The notes: generated from the letters alone by a model not told the origin. Positions 1 to 14,009 are shown, counted from the first letter of the stretch. The stretch is DNA of 64,000 nt from Halocaridina rubra (GCA_037179515.1 JAXCGZ010017026.1:62001-126000); one strand, 5' to 3'. Numbers and translations: made by a program.

Positions 1-246
<246 letters not shown>

Positions 247-256
247 GTGTGTGTGT

Positions 257-545
257 GATTACCTAATTGTGATTACCTAATTGTGTTTACGGGAAAGAGC
301 CCAAAGCTCGTATCTTCCCGTCTCCTGATCGGTTCCATTTTTAGACTTAGTGATACTTATCATACCTGTCCTTAAAACTATGGATTGAGATAGCATTAAC
401 TACCTCCTCGCTTAGCGAATTCCAATTATCAACTACTCTTACACTGAAAAAGTATTTCCTTACATCCTGCAAACAAGTTTTCTTACGAAGCTTCAAACTA
501 TGACCTCTAGTTCTAGAGCCAGCCATATTTCTAGAGCCAGCCAGT
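257..545 (-). mobile_element. CR1-type LINE, 3'-end fragment
   Basis: On the minus strand this is the last part of the CR1-type LINE that fills 14-40 kb: the end of the RT C-terminal region (translating to DNWN, VVNAIS and similar), then the 3' UTR ending in tandem CACAATTAGGTAAT units. It is strongly 5' truncated. The terminal repeat runs straight into a short (CA)n tract (GT on the plus strand, 247-257). A short internal duplication of the CTAGAGCCAGCCA segment lies at its inner end near 520-543. Confidence 0.85.
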
Positions 546-558
546 CAGGGGTGTGTGT

Positions 559-1107
<549 letters not shown>

Positions 1108-1284
1108 GTTCCGGTTTTACGTCACGGACTCCCTTATCAACCAAGGGCTAGGACGGTTGCCTTCTTGCGAAGGACTTGTTTTGGCAGATGTAATCCTTGC
1201 GCTGAGTGCATGCCTTTGCTAACCTCAGACCGTGACGGGGCGCGAACCCTCGACCTGACGCCTCAGAGTCGGAGACGCTACCGA

Positions 1285-1287
<3 letters not shown>
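1108..1287 (-). mobile_element. tRNA-derived SINE, family B, copy 1
   Basis: Read on the minus strand it starts with a tRNA-like head containing an A-box-like AGCG(G)TAGCGTC segment and a B-box-like GAGGGTTCGCG, and ends with GGGAGTCCGTGACGTAAAAC. Two further copies lie at 29365-29546 (plus) and 40941-41125 (minus), with shared boundaries, so this is a dispersed unit. The pol III boxes support a tRNA-derived SINE; the parent tRNA is not certain. Confidence 0.75.
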
Positions 1288-1369
<82 letters not shown>

Positions 1370-1431
1370 CATACATACATACATACATACATACATACAT
1401 ACATACATACATACATACATACATACATACA

Positions 1432-1467
<36 letters not shown>

Positions 1468-1575
1468 TATATACATACTACATACATACATACATACATA
1501 CATACATACATACATACATACATACATACATACATACATACATACATACATACATACATACATACATACATACAT

Positions 1576-1665
<90 letters not shown>
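1288..1665. repeat. (TA)n - (CATA)n - (TA)n compound microsatellite
   Basis: A TA array (1288-1364) passes into CATA tetranucleotides (1365-1460 and 1479-1575), interrupted by a short TA stretch, then returns to TA (1577-1665). Confidence 0.97.
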
Positions 1666-1668
<3 letters not shown>

Positions 1669-1845
1669 GTTTCCACTAACAGTTAGGTTTTTTCTCTTGT
1701 CATTGGGATCAATCGGGCAACTGATCATTGAGAATGTGTGGCTGAAGAATTAAGACTGGATACCATTCCTAACGTCCTCCACAGTGGTCTTAATAGCTGG
1801 TCTGTCAAGTCTGGAGTCAAGCACTCTAACCACTTAACAATGCAG
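1666..1845. other. unassigned spacer, possibly a decayed tRNA-like SINE
   Basis: About 180 bp between a TA array and a LINE fragment. On the minus strand a stretch reading GTTAAGTGGTTAGAGTGC resembles a pol III A box, but I see no clear B box at the right spacing. The small ORF here (from 1738) runs on into LINE antisense sequence and is not credible. Confidence 0.3.
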
Positions 1846-3350
<1,505 letters not shown>

Positions 3351-3360
3351 GTATACATGG

Positions 3361-4487
3361 ATGAGAGTGGCAAATGGAAGAGTGAAAGAAAGGGCATTGA
3401 TGGATTATGTGTTGGTAGCAAAGAGCATGATTGGTAGAGTGAAAGATGTACATGCATTCAGGGGTGTGGCTGCTGGGATGTCTGATCATTTTTTGGTTGA
3501 AGCAAAAGTGGTAGTAGCAAAAGAGTGGGGAAATAGTGTGGGGGGGTGTAGAAGGGAAATAGTGAAGGTGGAAGAGTTGAAAAAGCCAGAGAAGAGACAG
3601 GAATATCAGGACAGGTTGAGAGTGGCATATGACAGGGTGAAAGAAAGAGAAGTTGAGGAGTTAGGGGAGGAATGGGGGTTGATGAAAGAATGTTTTGTGG
3701 GACATGCAAGTGATGTGTGTGGAAAGAGGTTTGTTGGAGGTGGCATGAGGAGGGGCAGCGAGTGGTGGAATGAAGGGGTGAAAATGAAGGTGGAAGAGAA
3801 AAAGAGGGCTTTTGAGGAATGGCTGCAGTGTAAAAGTAGGGAGAAGCATGAAAGATATAGGGAGAAAAATGTGCAAACCAAGCGGAAGGTAGAGGAAGAG
3901 AAGAGGTTGGCAAATGTTAGGTGGGGACAGGATTTTAGTAGGTCATATGAGGAGAATAAAAAGAAGTTTTGGAAAGAAGTGAAGAGAGCAAGGAAGGGTG
4001 AATCGAGGATGGAAGAGACAGTGAAAGATGTGAATGGACAGACGTTAAGAGGGAACGATGCAAGGAAAAGATGGGCAGAATATTTTGAGTGCTTGCTGAA
4101 TGTTGAGGAAGATAGAGAGGCAGCTATAGTGGCAGTGGGAGGGGTTCAAGGGCCAGTAATGGGAGATGAAAATGAGAGAGAGATTACAAGAGAGGAGGTG
4201 AAAAGGGCATTGTATGAAGCGAAAGCAGGTAAAGCACCTGGAATGGATGGTGTGAGAGCGGAGATGTTGAAAGAAGGGGGTGTGACTGCATTGGAATGGT
4301 TAGTGAGAGTGTTTAATATATGCTTTATGTTGTCATTGGTGCCAGTGGATTGGGTGATTGCCGGTAGAGTGCCCCTATACAAAGGTAAGGGAGATATGTA
4401 TGAATGCAATAATTTTAGGGGTATAAGTTTGTTAAGTGTGGTAGGAAAAGTGTATGGTAGGATACTGGTTAATAGGATTAGGGATAA
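3361..4487 (+). pseudogene. RTE ORF2 part 2: EN end, linker, RT N-terminus
   Basis: Continues the endonuclease (MSDHFLVEAK gives the Ser-Asp-His motif), followed by a Lys/Glu-rich linker of about 250 residues, then RT motifs 0-2: KAGKAPGMDGV, a VPLYKGKGD segment and NNFRGISLLSVVGKVYGRIL. The frame differs from part 1 because of the 4-bp duplication. At about 4488 the coding sequence is cut by a minus-strand SINE, so residues beyond RIRD derive from the SINE. RTE RT resumes at about 4685. Confidence 0.9.
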
Positions 4488-4684
4488 CAACAAACTTTAT
4501 TTCCATTTCAATACAATGGGTATTCGTCAGCCAGGGCAAGCCCCAACCCCCCACTGTGGTGTCCAACCACAGCAGTTCCTGCCAGTAAACAGCTTAAACT
4601 CTCGGTCTTGGACGGGAACCGATCTTTCGACCTCGTGAATGCGAAGCCAGCGCGTTACCACTGTACTAGCCAGCAGGCTAGACA
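4488..4684 (-). mobile_element. tRNA-derived SINE, family A, copy 1
   Basis: About 197 bp inserted in the RTE reverse transcriptase. Read on the minus strand: a tRNA-like head with an A-box-like TAGTACAGTGGTAACGCGC, a B-box region GAGGTCGAAAGATCGGTTCCC, a body containing CCACAGTGGGGGGTTGGGG, and an AAATAAAGTTTGTTG 3' tail. A second copy is at 55750-55957. The pol III promoter and LINE-like tail fit a tRNA-derived SINE mobilised by a LINE. I could not define a clear target-site duplication. Confidence 0.8.
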
Positions 4685-5901
4685 GAATATGTGATTGCGG
4701 AAGTGCAGAGTGGTTTTAGGAGAGGTAGAGGTTGTATAGATCAGATTTTTATAGTTAGGCAGTTATGTGAGAAATATTTAGCAAAGGGTAAGGATGTGTA
4801 TTTTGCATTTTTGGATCTGGAGAAAGCATATGATAGAGTTGATAGAGAGGCTATGTGGAATGTTTTGAGATTATATGGAATCAATGGTAAATTGTTGCAT
4901 GCAGTGAAGAGTTTGTATGAGGGTAGTAGAGCTTGTGTTAGGGTAGGGAATGAAGTGAGTGAGTGGTTTCCAGTGAGTGTGGGACTGAGACAGGGATGTG
5001 TGATGTCACCATGGCTGTTCAATTTGTATATTGATGGAGTTGTAAGAGAGGTGAATGAGTGAGTGCGTGGTCGAGGTTTGAGAATGGTAGATGGGGATGA
5101 TAACAAGTGGGAGCTGAATCAGTTGCTGTTTGCAGATGATACTGTGGTGGTGGCAGATTCAGAGGAAAAGCTGTTTCAGTTAGTGTCAGAATTTGGAATG
5201 GTGTGTGAGAGAAGGAAGCTGCGAGTGAATGTGGGAAAGAGTAAGGTTATGAGGTGTACAAGAAATGAGGATGGCGCTGGATTGAATGTTATGTTGAATG
5301 GAGAGACACTTGAGGAGGTTAATCAGTTTAAGTATTTAGGCTCGGTTATAGCTGCAAATGGTGGAGTGGAAGCAGATGTGTGTCACAGAGTGAATGAAGG
5401 ATGTAAAGTGTTGGGTGCATTGAAAGGAGTGATGAAGAATAGAGGGTTGGAAATGAATGTTAAGAAAGTTTTGTATGAGAAAGTGGTTGTGCCAACTGTG
5501 ATGTATGGATCAGAGTTATGGGGTATGAAAGTAAGTGAGAGACGGAAACTAAATGTGTTTGAGATGAAATGCCTGAGGAGTATGATTGGTGTATCTCGAT
5601 TGGATAGGGTTAGGAATGAAGTGGTGAGAGCAAGAATGGGGGTAAGGAGAGAAATTGCAGCCAGAGTAGATATGAATGTTCTGAGATGGTTTGGCCATGT
5701 GGAAAGGATGGATGATGAAAGGCTGCTGAAAAGGGTGATGAATGCGAGAGTTGATGGGAGAAATGCTAGAGGGAGGCTTAGGTTTGGAGGGATGGATGGA
5801 GTAAGGAGAGCCCCCTGAATGATAGGAGGATGGATGTGAGGGAAGCAAGCGAGCGTGCTCGGAATAGGAATGAGTGGCGAGCGATTGTGACGCAGCTCTG
5901 A
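4685..5901 (+). pseudogene. RTE ORF2 part 3: reverse transcriptase core and C-terminus
   Basis: Resumes the RT right after the SINE: AEVQSGFRRGRGC, motif A FLDLEKAYDRV with its catalytic Asp, motif B VGLRQGCVMSPWLFNLY, motif C LLFADDTVVV with the catalytic Asp pair, then the thumb and C-terminal [22 protein letters not shown] and WFGHVERM segments typical of RTE/BovB. A TGA at 5060-5062 interrupts the frame. Two extra C bases near 5811-5815 shift it to a stop at 5818, although the expected tail ([11 protein letters not shown]...) continues in another frame to 5901. Confidence 0.9.
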
Positions 5902-6675
<774 letters not shown>

Positions 6676-6678
<3 letters not shown>

Positions 6679-7620
6679 CGTGGAGGTTTTGTTTATCCCA
6701 TCTAATGACACCACTGACGTAGGGCTTTTCCTCCTACGTATATAAACTTATAATTATGGTAGCGTGGTTTATTAGGTTATAAATATTAGTACCTGATGGG
6801 TACAAGGTAGCGTGGTTACAAGGTAAGAATGGACAAGCAGTAGTTCCTTTACTTATATTTATTCTAGAGTACAACACATCCAACGCCTCAATGCCCCGAT
6901 GCCCCCACCCTATGACTATCACAATCTATGATCTATTCGTGCCCCTGGCAAAGTTCTAACTAACTGTCTCTGCCCTGGGTGGCTCTTTAAATACCCCCAG
7001 GGGCAGGGCGTGGCTTAACATCCAATTCTCCAATGAAATCAGTCAGATCTAGTCCAGCTAATCAGCGCCAGGTTCAAAGTGGAATCCCGCCTACTTCCGT
7101 GGAGGAGTTATTGGGCATCTCCCCTGGGCGTGTACCTGTGTACGAAACCTAAGTTTATGTTTCGTGCGGTTTAGGAAAGGGCTAACTCTCGGCCTTTCCC
7201 ACCCTCCTCAGGTACTCCATGTAGGATGCCAAGCCTCAGGGGTCCAGTCACATATCTCCTTGACGCCCTCTACAAACACCGGCCGCACCGCAGAAAACAA
7301 GTGGGGAGAGTATTCTATTTCACCCTAGCCTCACATGTTTCTCTTCACGACTTGTGGTGTTTTCGAGGACCGAGGGTCCCTTATCCTGTAGGCCTCTTGG
7401 GGGGGGTGCATGGCGCCAGCGGTTAGTTCCAGGTGCCTAGCCACAACTCTTGGTGGTCCCAAGGGAACACATGGGCGGCACAAAAACTCAATAAAAGTGA
7501 GGGCATGTAATAGAATATCCGTGGCCTCGACTAACCGTTACCCCTCAAGAGCTGTTACAAGTTTCAGATTCTGGCTTCAGCATGACGGGCTGGCTTCAGC
7601 ATGACAGAAGTCATACGACA
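6676..7620 (-). repeat. LTR (3' LTR in element orientation)
   Basis: 945 bp, almost identical to 13065-14009. On the minus strand it starts TGTCGTATGACTTC and ends CCTCCACGTCA. A TATTTAAAG-like TATA box lies on the minus strand near 6986-6994. Small open frames inside both LTRs (for example 66-aa and 64-aa frames on the plus strand) are duplicated with the LTR and have no recognisable domains. Confidence 0.92.
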
Positions 7621-7628
7621 TCCCTCCC
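7621..7628 (-). other. polypurine tract
   Basis: GGGAGGGA on the minus strand, immediately upstream of the 3' LTR in element orientation. This is the expected plus-strand DNA priming site of LTR retrotransposons. Confidence 0.75.
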
Positions 7629-8230
7629 AACCAAAACTGAAATATCTCTCATTTCAGTCGAAGCATGGACTAGTTTTCCGGGAGCTCTTGGACATATCCT
7701 AGCTAACATTAGTTTACAATAGAAATGGGGCCGAATTATTTAAGCTATTTTCTAAGAATTCCTATACAAATTACACAAACATAACATATAGAGAGTACCT
7801 TTACAGACAACTAGAGCATGCAGGGTCTATGTCCTTGTTGGAAATCTGAAATACAAACATATTCTTATATTTAAACAACATAATTCCAGTGTGAAACTAA
7901 TATTAAACATTAATTAAGATCAACAAGTCAGTTTAAGTCAAAACATTAATTCATCTACTTCTCTCGTTTCTTTAAAAGACAAAATTGAGTTAATTACAGT
8001 AGGATTATGACTCATTTAGAACATTAGCAAACAATTGAGTATGTATAAACATGTAAAATGCAATAGACTATAACATCAACAGTAATTTCTATAAGAGACC
8101 TTACCTTCAGAAATTCTATTCCTATCATTATTAGGGGCATTGATTTGTCTTAAAATTAAGCCTTAAAAACTACTCCTGGAACAAAACATGTGTTACTTTC
8201 ATATTATATTACTATTCAGAGACCAATGGA

Positions 8231-8532
8231 TAGGACGACTTTTAATTTCTCTGTCTAGGACGACTTTCGTTTTCTCTGTCTAGGACGACTTTTACTTTCT
8301 CTGTCTAGGACGACTTTTACTTTCTCTGTCTAGGACGACTTTTACTTTCTCTGTCTAGGACGACTTTCGTTTTCTCTGTCTAGGACGACTTTTACTTTCT
8401 CTGTCTAGGACGACTTTCGTTTTTCTCTGTCTAGGACGACTTTCGTTTTCTCTGTCTAGGACGACTTTTACTTTCTCTGTCTAGGACGACTTTCGTTTTT
8501 CTCTGTCTAGGACGACTTTCGTTTTCTCTGTC
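8231..8532. repeat. 25-bp minisatellite, 12 copies
   Basis: Twelve head-to-tail copies of TAGGACGACTTT..TTTCTCTGTC, period 25 (two copies carry one extra T). Copies alternate irregularly between a TTTTACTTTC and a TTTCGTTTTC variant; the first has TTTTAATTTC. It lies inside the LTR element interior, about 600 bp from one LTR. Confidence 0.95.
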
Positions 8533-9823
8533 CCTTGCTCATGAATTCTTGCTAGGTGCGATTCCTCGGTTTCCCTCGGGGATTCTTTCGCTTTCACTCC
8601 CCCGCCGTCCTCGCTGCAGGCCCAGGTTTGTTGCCATATCTCCGTTACTCGGTTAGGCAAAGCAAAAAGGACAAGGACTGGGCCCCATCCCGCGAATCCT
8701 TCCAGCCCGGCTTCCTCGTCCCGCCCTCGGCCGATCTTGACTAAGACCACCACGCAGGAGACCTGCAACGTCACAGCGTTTCTCTTCCTTTACGGCCCTC
8801 GCACGTACCTTCGAAGTAGATCTCGGGATGAAAGTTTGAACCTATGTCACTACTACAGTTGTAAGAAAGGTTCCCTATGACTTCAGGGTACCAACACTGG
8901 CCATACGTTGGTAATCGAGGCTATACTTTGCCTCCCCTGCAACTGCAAGTGATTGCAATCTCTATTCAATGGGCACTAGGGACTTGTCTGACGGACAAAA
9001 TCTAAAGGCTTTTAGAACTTGCAGGTCGGGGCTGCCTAGGAATAGGGTGGTAATGGAAGGTATGTGTCTACACAACTAGATTATTATTCCAAGATACTTA
9101 GGACTTAGCAACTGCTACATAGCATTACTCTACTATAAATGTCAAAAAGAACAATCATTAAATGCTGAGAAAAGCCACTAAAGAAACATTCTTATTAGCG
9201 GTGGCTACAGTAACATCAAGTATGAATTCAGATAAAAGATACAAATCATCAAGTTACTGCTGATTTCATTTCAAAAATAGTAATTAGCAACAGGCCATTG
9301 AGAGATAGCAACAATATCAGTCAACATAGTAACATTACTAATAATCATGATCTAAAAATAAGAATAATAAACAATAAAAATAAATATACTAAATCAGAAA
9401 TATCAATATATATACAGTGGAGACTGGCATTCAGAAATAAGAACAGAGTTCTATACTTATATTTCATAGTGATGCTTATTCTAACACAGTCTCCTTTAAT
9501 ATTCAAATTCCTGCTGTCATAATCAATGTATATATATAGAGCATAAGTGGCAACTCGCTGGCTCCACAATTTGTCAATGGGAGTTCTATCTATTCTCTAA
9601 ACAGTTGCGACATGTGGCACAAACATTTATGCAAATGGCGGTACTACCGATATCTTATCAGTATTTATGCAATAACAGCATGCAACAATCTATTGACTGC
9701 AATGAAATGTAGGCACAATTATCGCCTAGCTTCGCAGAAAAAAACACACACAAAAAATCAAAGACGGCAACGTTCTTTTAGCATTGAACGGAGCCTCTGT
9801 CAGGCTCAGCGTCGAGTGAAAGG

Positions 9824-9825
<2 letters not shown>

Positions 9826-9854
<29 letters not shown>
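9826..9854. repeat. (GA)n microsatellite
   Basis: About 14 GA units in the LTR element interior. Confidence 0.9.
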
Positions 9855-9857
<3 letters not shown>

Positions 9858-12334
9858 GGCGACCTTGAAATACGTTGCGGTTTCCACTCACAAGTCAGCT
9901 GAGACTTGCCTTCGTCCTTCAACTTGTACTGAAAATAAAAAATTGTCGCAGAGTATCTCTAATAATAAAAATAAATAAACAAATGAACGTGAATAAACGT
10001 TAGCAATGACTATCGATAGAGTCTTACGTTTATTGTCAGAGGGCTATTCTTATTTCCTCATTAACAAAACAAAAGCAAAAAGAACTTAGTGTACAACTGC
10101 AGAACTGTCGAAGCATAAATCCATTCCTCTCTGTTTAATCTTGATAAGGACTTTACTGTAACAGCATACACATCCTTGTCTATAATGACAATCTCTCTCT
10201 TTTCATGCTATAAATCAGAGGGTTAAGTCGAAGCACACACACTGATGAAATTAAAGCAAAAAAACTAAAATCATATGTGACAGTATCCCTACTACTATCA
10301 ACAAAAGTACAAATATCTTTTTCTTAACAACTTCTTAAAAAGGACTTAAGTGTCATTAATTTTAACTTTAAACTCAGCAAATAATCTCTAATAATCTCAA
10401 TTATCTTTAATTAGCCCGATTGTAATCTAAAATTCATGAAAATGATAGGGATTAACCATGGTTATCTCTAGATAATCTTTTCAGAATCCTTTAAGTAAGA
10501 TTTTAAAGATTTCTTCGATACAAAAAGAACTATAACAAAAACGGGTATCTAAGAATATAAAAAGTCTATCTCTGTGTATGCAATAATAAAAACAAAAAGT
10601 ATATTTCATTATCAACAGTAAGGAATGCATTTTGCTTAAACTTCAAAATCTCGTACGGAGTTGTACATAAACAATTCAAACATAAAATATATATCTTCTT
10701 TTACTATCTCGAATTTGACTTATATCTGCTCTCTCAAATACGGGATACAGCTGTGTAACATTCTTGTTGTCATTTCGTGTCAGCTCTCACTCTTTCTTTA
10801 TGACCAAGCGGAAATAATTTTGATAAAACATTATCACGGCTAAAACTCGCAAAGTTTTACTTTATCAATCTAACATATCTCTTCAGACAAATAATGTATA
10901 TACTGCAGCTAGCAAAGAAAATAAAGAATCATTCATAGATTCACGTCCTTTATCACGTAACATCTATCTTGGAATCTCAATGGCGGAGTAGGGGACAAAA
11001 CAAAAATAAAACAAACTCGGCATTTCAACCATATCTGGGCAGGTGGAGAATTACCTTCTCATCCATATCCCTCACTAGATATTGCAACAGCGCATCACCT
11101 CCCATAAATACACTCTGATACGGCATGCAGAAGGACCTGGCGGAGCAGGGGAACGATCCTCGCAGACTCCCCAATCATGCTTCCTAACGGTGCTTTTCCA
11201 CGATTTCACCCCCTAGAGCAACCCTCCCATTATACCCCCAGTCATTCATACTCACTCGCTGTCACGTTCGCTACATCACTTTCAAGACAATCATCCCCTT
11301 TCTGTAAAATTCCCTTTAATTTACAACGTTGGTTTTCCTTTCCCGGTCTCTCTGAAGAAGAGTAAAGGTGAAATCTCGGCTGAGCCGTGCGGTCACAAAC
11401 TTCCTCACCAGTCCTAGGTCCCATTCTAACGAACAAACAAACATTCTACTCCCTTGAAGCTACGTTTGGGTGACACTGAAAAACCTTCCCTATTCTAGGA
11501 CAGCACAAATTCCTCTAATTTACTCTTACTTTCGCCTGCATAGCGCGAAATAAAAAAACTCATCTCTAAACAATATCACAAAATTTCTTATTCTTCAAAA
11601 AAACATGCCACACACGTATCGTAATATTAATTCCCTTCATCATAACACAAAAAGAATGATCTGTCGTTTATGTCTTTCTTTCGCTAAAACATTCCTCCCG
11701 CGTAGAAAAAACAAACAAAACACAAAAAAACTTAAAAACAGGCGCAATCTTAACACTCGATTTCTTACGCTTTAAGAAATTAATATAACAATGATTTCAC
11801 GTACATTAAATATCAAGGATTAGTACAATTACTACGGATTTACAATAACGAGGTTGGGAGATCGAATGGTCACTTCCGCATTCCTTTCTCGAAAACCACA
11901 CGTGGTCTGTGAAACTCTTAAAAGCAGATGCACGTATATTTCTCACTATAATTCTTACACTTAAGAAATTAATATACTGTAACAGTGATTTCACGTGCAT
12001 TAAATTTTTCAATTAAAAATCGATACATTCGCGTTCTTAAAATTCAATCTAGGCATTAATACAAATAAATGGAACACACTTCCAACGCAAATTCTTTATA
12101 TTACTCAAATTATAACAAAAATGGAGTTTATTACTGCTTATAGCTATTAGTACAAATTATCCATGTTAGTAATGGGTACAGAAATTCTACTTTTATCAAC
12201 TTATTAAGCGCCACACCCCTTATAAGCGGGTTGGCTGAGTCAAAGCATAACTACAAGATAAAATGGCGGCGTCCACCGACCTCAATTTCTTTTACTAATT
12301 GTCCCATTACTCACTGGATACAGATCACAAGTAC

Positions 12335-12988
12335 TTAGCTTATTTTAAGGAGGTGGTCCTGGAGAACTTCATGGCAGAAGGCAAGGAAGGAGAGGGTTCT
12401 CCTTCTTTTCTTCGAGTAAAATCGACGAATCGCCGTCTTCTTGGTCGGATCCGGCAACTTATACCTCTTGTAATGGGCATTTTCACTCAATGCTCCGGTC
12501 ACACTTCGGCTTACTAAGAAATATCTTAGAAATAGTTCCTTCAAAGTTTTATAGCATTCTCTATTTGACCACTCGTCACTTCTCATCCGCAGACCCAAGT
12601 ATTTCAGGAAGTCGGTCGCGGGAATTATGGACGGACATTCGCGGTCTTTTATATTTGCGCCGTCGAGGTATAAAAGTGAATTCTTGACTCGAGGCGTCTT
12701 TACAACCAGGGCACAGGGTGGGGGCTGGGCCTGCTGCGTTCCCTGTGTCACCACGGGGTTCGGAGCGGCCGGCTGTTCGTCGATGTTTGAGGCGTCGGTT
12801 TCACTGTCGGCGTCGGCCAAGTTCCTTCTCGACGGAGCGGCGTCGGCGCGTGCTTGTAGGCGCCGCACTTGCTCCTCCAGTTCGAGAATTCTCCGGTGTT
12901 TGGCCTCGTCACTCATTTCTTGAATTGGGAGATGTTGGATTTCTGCTTTTGCCATTCTTATTTTCTCTGCACGGGTCTGCACTGGCAT
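12335..12988 (-). CDS. 217-aa protein of the LTR element, possible Gag-like
   Basis: The only substantial ORF of the LTR element, on its coding strand, with its ATG 76 nt downstream of the 5' LTR, the normal place for gag. Residues about 1-60 are charged and helical, with an Arg/Glu-rich coiled-coil-like segment (RILELEEQVRRLQARADA). Residues about 60-110 are Ala/Pro/Gln rich and probably disordered. Residues about 110-217 are basic, with an LDGANIKDRECPSI segment and a KKTAIRRFYSKKRRR patch. I see no zinc knuckle, protease or RT motif. The stop at 12335 is followed by noncoding sequence, so it may be a truncated Gag. Function is inferred from position only. Confidence 0.55.
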   Translation of the reverse strand: MPVQTRAEKIRMAKAEIQHLPIQEMSDEAKHRRILELEEQVRRLQARADAAPSRRNLADADSETDASNIDEQPAAPNPVVTQGTQQAQPPPCALVVKTPRVKNSLLYLDGANIKDRECPSIIPATDFLKYLGLRMRSDEWSNRECYKTLKELFLRYFLVSRSVTGALSENAHYKRYKLPDPTKKTAIRRFYSKKRRRTLSFLAFCHEVLQDHLLKIS

Positions 12989-13009
12989 TCACCTGTCTCT
13001 TCGTATGTT

Positions 13010-13032
13010 TTTTTTTTTTTTTTTTTTTTTTC
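13010..13032 (-). repeat. poly(A) tract in the LTR element leader
   Basis: Poly(T) on the plus strand between the PBS and the ATG of the 217-aa ORF. Confidence 0.9.
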
Positions 13033-13044
13033 TCTCGTGAAGAT

Positions 13045-13063
13045 CCGTACCGCACTGCCACCA
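13045..13063 (-). other. primer binding site, tRNA-Leu-like
   Basis: On the minus strand TGGTGGCAGTGCGG starts one base after the LTR end. The gypsy element at 46826-51531 has TGGTGGCAGCGCTC at the same place. TGGTGGCAGC is complementary to the 3' end GCTGCCACCA of animal tRNA-Leu (AAG/UAG), from general knowledge of that tRNA. Confidence 0.65.
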
Positions 13064-13064
13064 C

Positions 13065-14008
13065 TGACGTGGAGGTTTTGTTTATCCCATCTAATGACAC
13101 CACTGACGTAGGGCTTTTCCTCCTATGTATATAAACTTATAATTATGGTAGCGTGGTTTATTAGGTTATAAATATTAGTACCTGATGGGTACAAGGTAGC
13201 GTGGTTACAAGGTAAGAATGGACAAGCAGTAGTTCCTTTACTTATATTTATTCTAGAGTACAACACATCCGACGCCTCAATGCCCCGATGCCCCCACCCT
13301 ATGACTATCACAATCTATGATCTATTCGTGCCCCTGGCAAAGTTCTAACTAACTGTCTCTGCCCTGGGTGGCTCTTTAAATATCCCCAGGGGCAGGGCGT
13401 GGCTTAACATCCAATTCTCCAATGAAATCAGTCAGATCTAGTCCAGCTAATCAGCGCCAGGTTCAAAGTGGAATCCCGCCTACTTCCGAGGAGGAGTTAT
13501 TGGGCATCTCCCCTGGGCGTGTACCTGTGTACGAAACCTAAGTTTATGTTTCGTGCGGTTTAGGAAAGGGCTAACTCTCGGCCTTTCCCACCCTCCTCAG
13601 GTACTCCATGTAGGATGCCAAGCCTCAGGGGTCCAGTCACATATCTCCTTGACGCCCTCTACAAACACCGGCCGCACCGCAGAAAACAAGTGGGGAGAGT
13701 ATTCTATTTCACCCTAGCCTCACATGTTTCTCTTCACGACTTGTGGTGTTTTCGAGGACCGAGGGTCCCTTATCCTGTAGGCCTCTTGGGGGGGGTGCAT
13801 GGCGCCAGCGGTTAGTTCCAGGTGCCTAGCCACAACTCTTGGTGGTCCCAAGGGAACACATGGGCGGCACAAAAACTCAATAAAAGTGAGGGCATGTAAT
13901 AGAATATCCGTGGCCTCGACTAACCGTTACCCCTCAAGAGCTGTTACAAGTTTCAGATTCTGGCTTCAGCATGACGGGCTGGCTTCAGCATGACAGAAGT
14001 CATACGAC

Positions 14009-14009
<1 letters not shown>
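13065..14009 (-). repeat. LTR (5' LTR in element orientation)
   Basis: 945-bp partner of 6676-7620, TG...CA ends on the minus strand. Visible differences from the other LTR include single bases near 13127, 13271, 13382 and 13489. A TATTTAAAG box (plus-strand TTTAAATA, 13375-13382) is a plausible core promoter driving minus-strand transcription toward the 217-aa ORF. Confidence 0.92.

Larger units (their letters stand above)
7629..12334 (-). other. noncoding interior of the LTR element
   Basis: About 4.7 kb of AT-rich sequence where an autonomous element would carry pol. No frame in it exceeds about 100 codons and none shows retroelement motifs. It holds a 25-bp tandem repeat (8231-8532), a GC-richer patch (about 8540-8770) and a (GA)n run (9826-9854). 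Two similar segments (about 11740-11830 and 11920-12010) share AAGAAATTAATATA and TTTCACGT-containing stretches, suggesting an old internal duplication. Confidence 0.7.
6676..14009 (-). mobile_element. LTR retrotransposon lacking recognisable pol (non-autonomous, LARD-like)
   Basis: A 7,334-bp element bounded by two 945-bp direct repeats. On the minus strand the LTRs begin TG and end CA, a PBS-like sequence follows the upstream LTR by one base (13063 downward) and a purine tract (plus-strand TCCCTCCC, 7621-7628) adjoins the downstream LTR. The flanks carry ATAA on both sides, a 4-bp target duplication compatible with the surrounding (TAA)n. By eye the LTRs differ at only about four positions, so insertion is recent. 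The 5,444-bp interior has one sizeable minus-strand ORF and no protease, RT, RNase H or integrase motif. Mobilisation in trans is an inference. Confidence 0.88.

Noticed and set aside
7226..7604. Two small ORFs (66 and 64 aa), repeated at 13615-13993
   Set aside because: They are duplicated only because they lie in the LTRs, on the non-coding strand of the element, and have no recognisable domain.
8231..8532. CRISPR array
   Set aside because: The 25-bp units are contiguous without spacers, and the context is a eukaryotic LTR element.
8481..8774. 97-aa minus-strand ORF next to the 25-bp repeat
   Set aside because: Low-complexity charged translation, partly from the minisatellite, with no homology signal.
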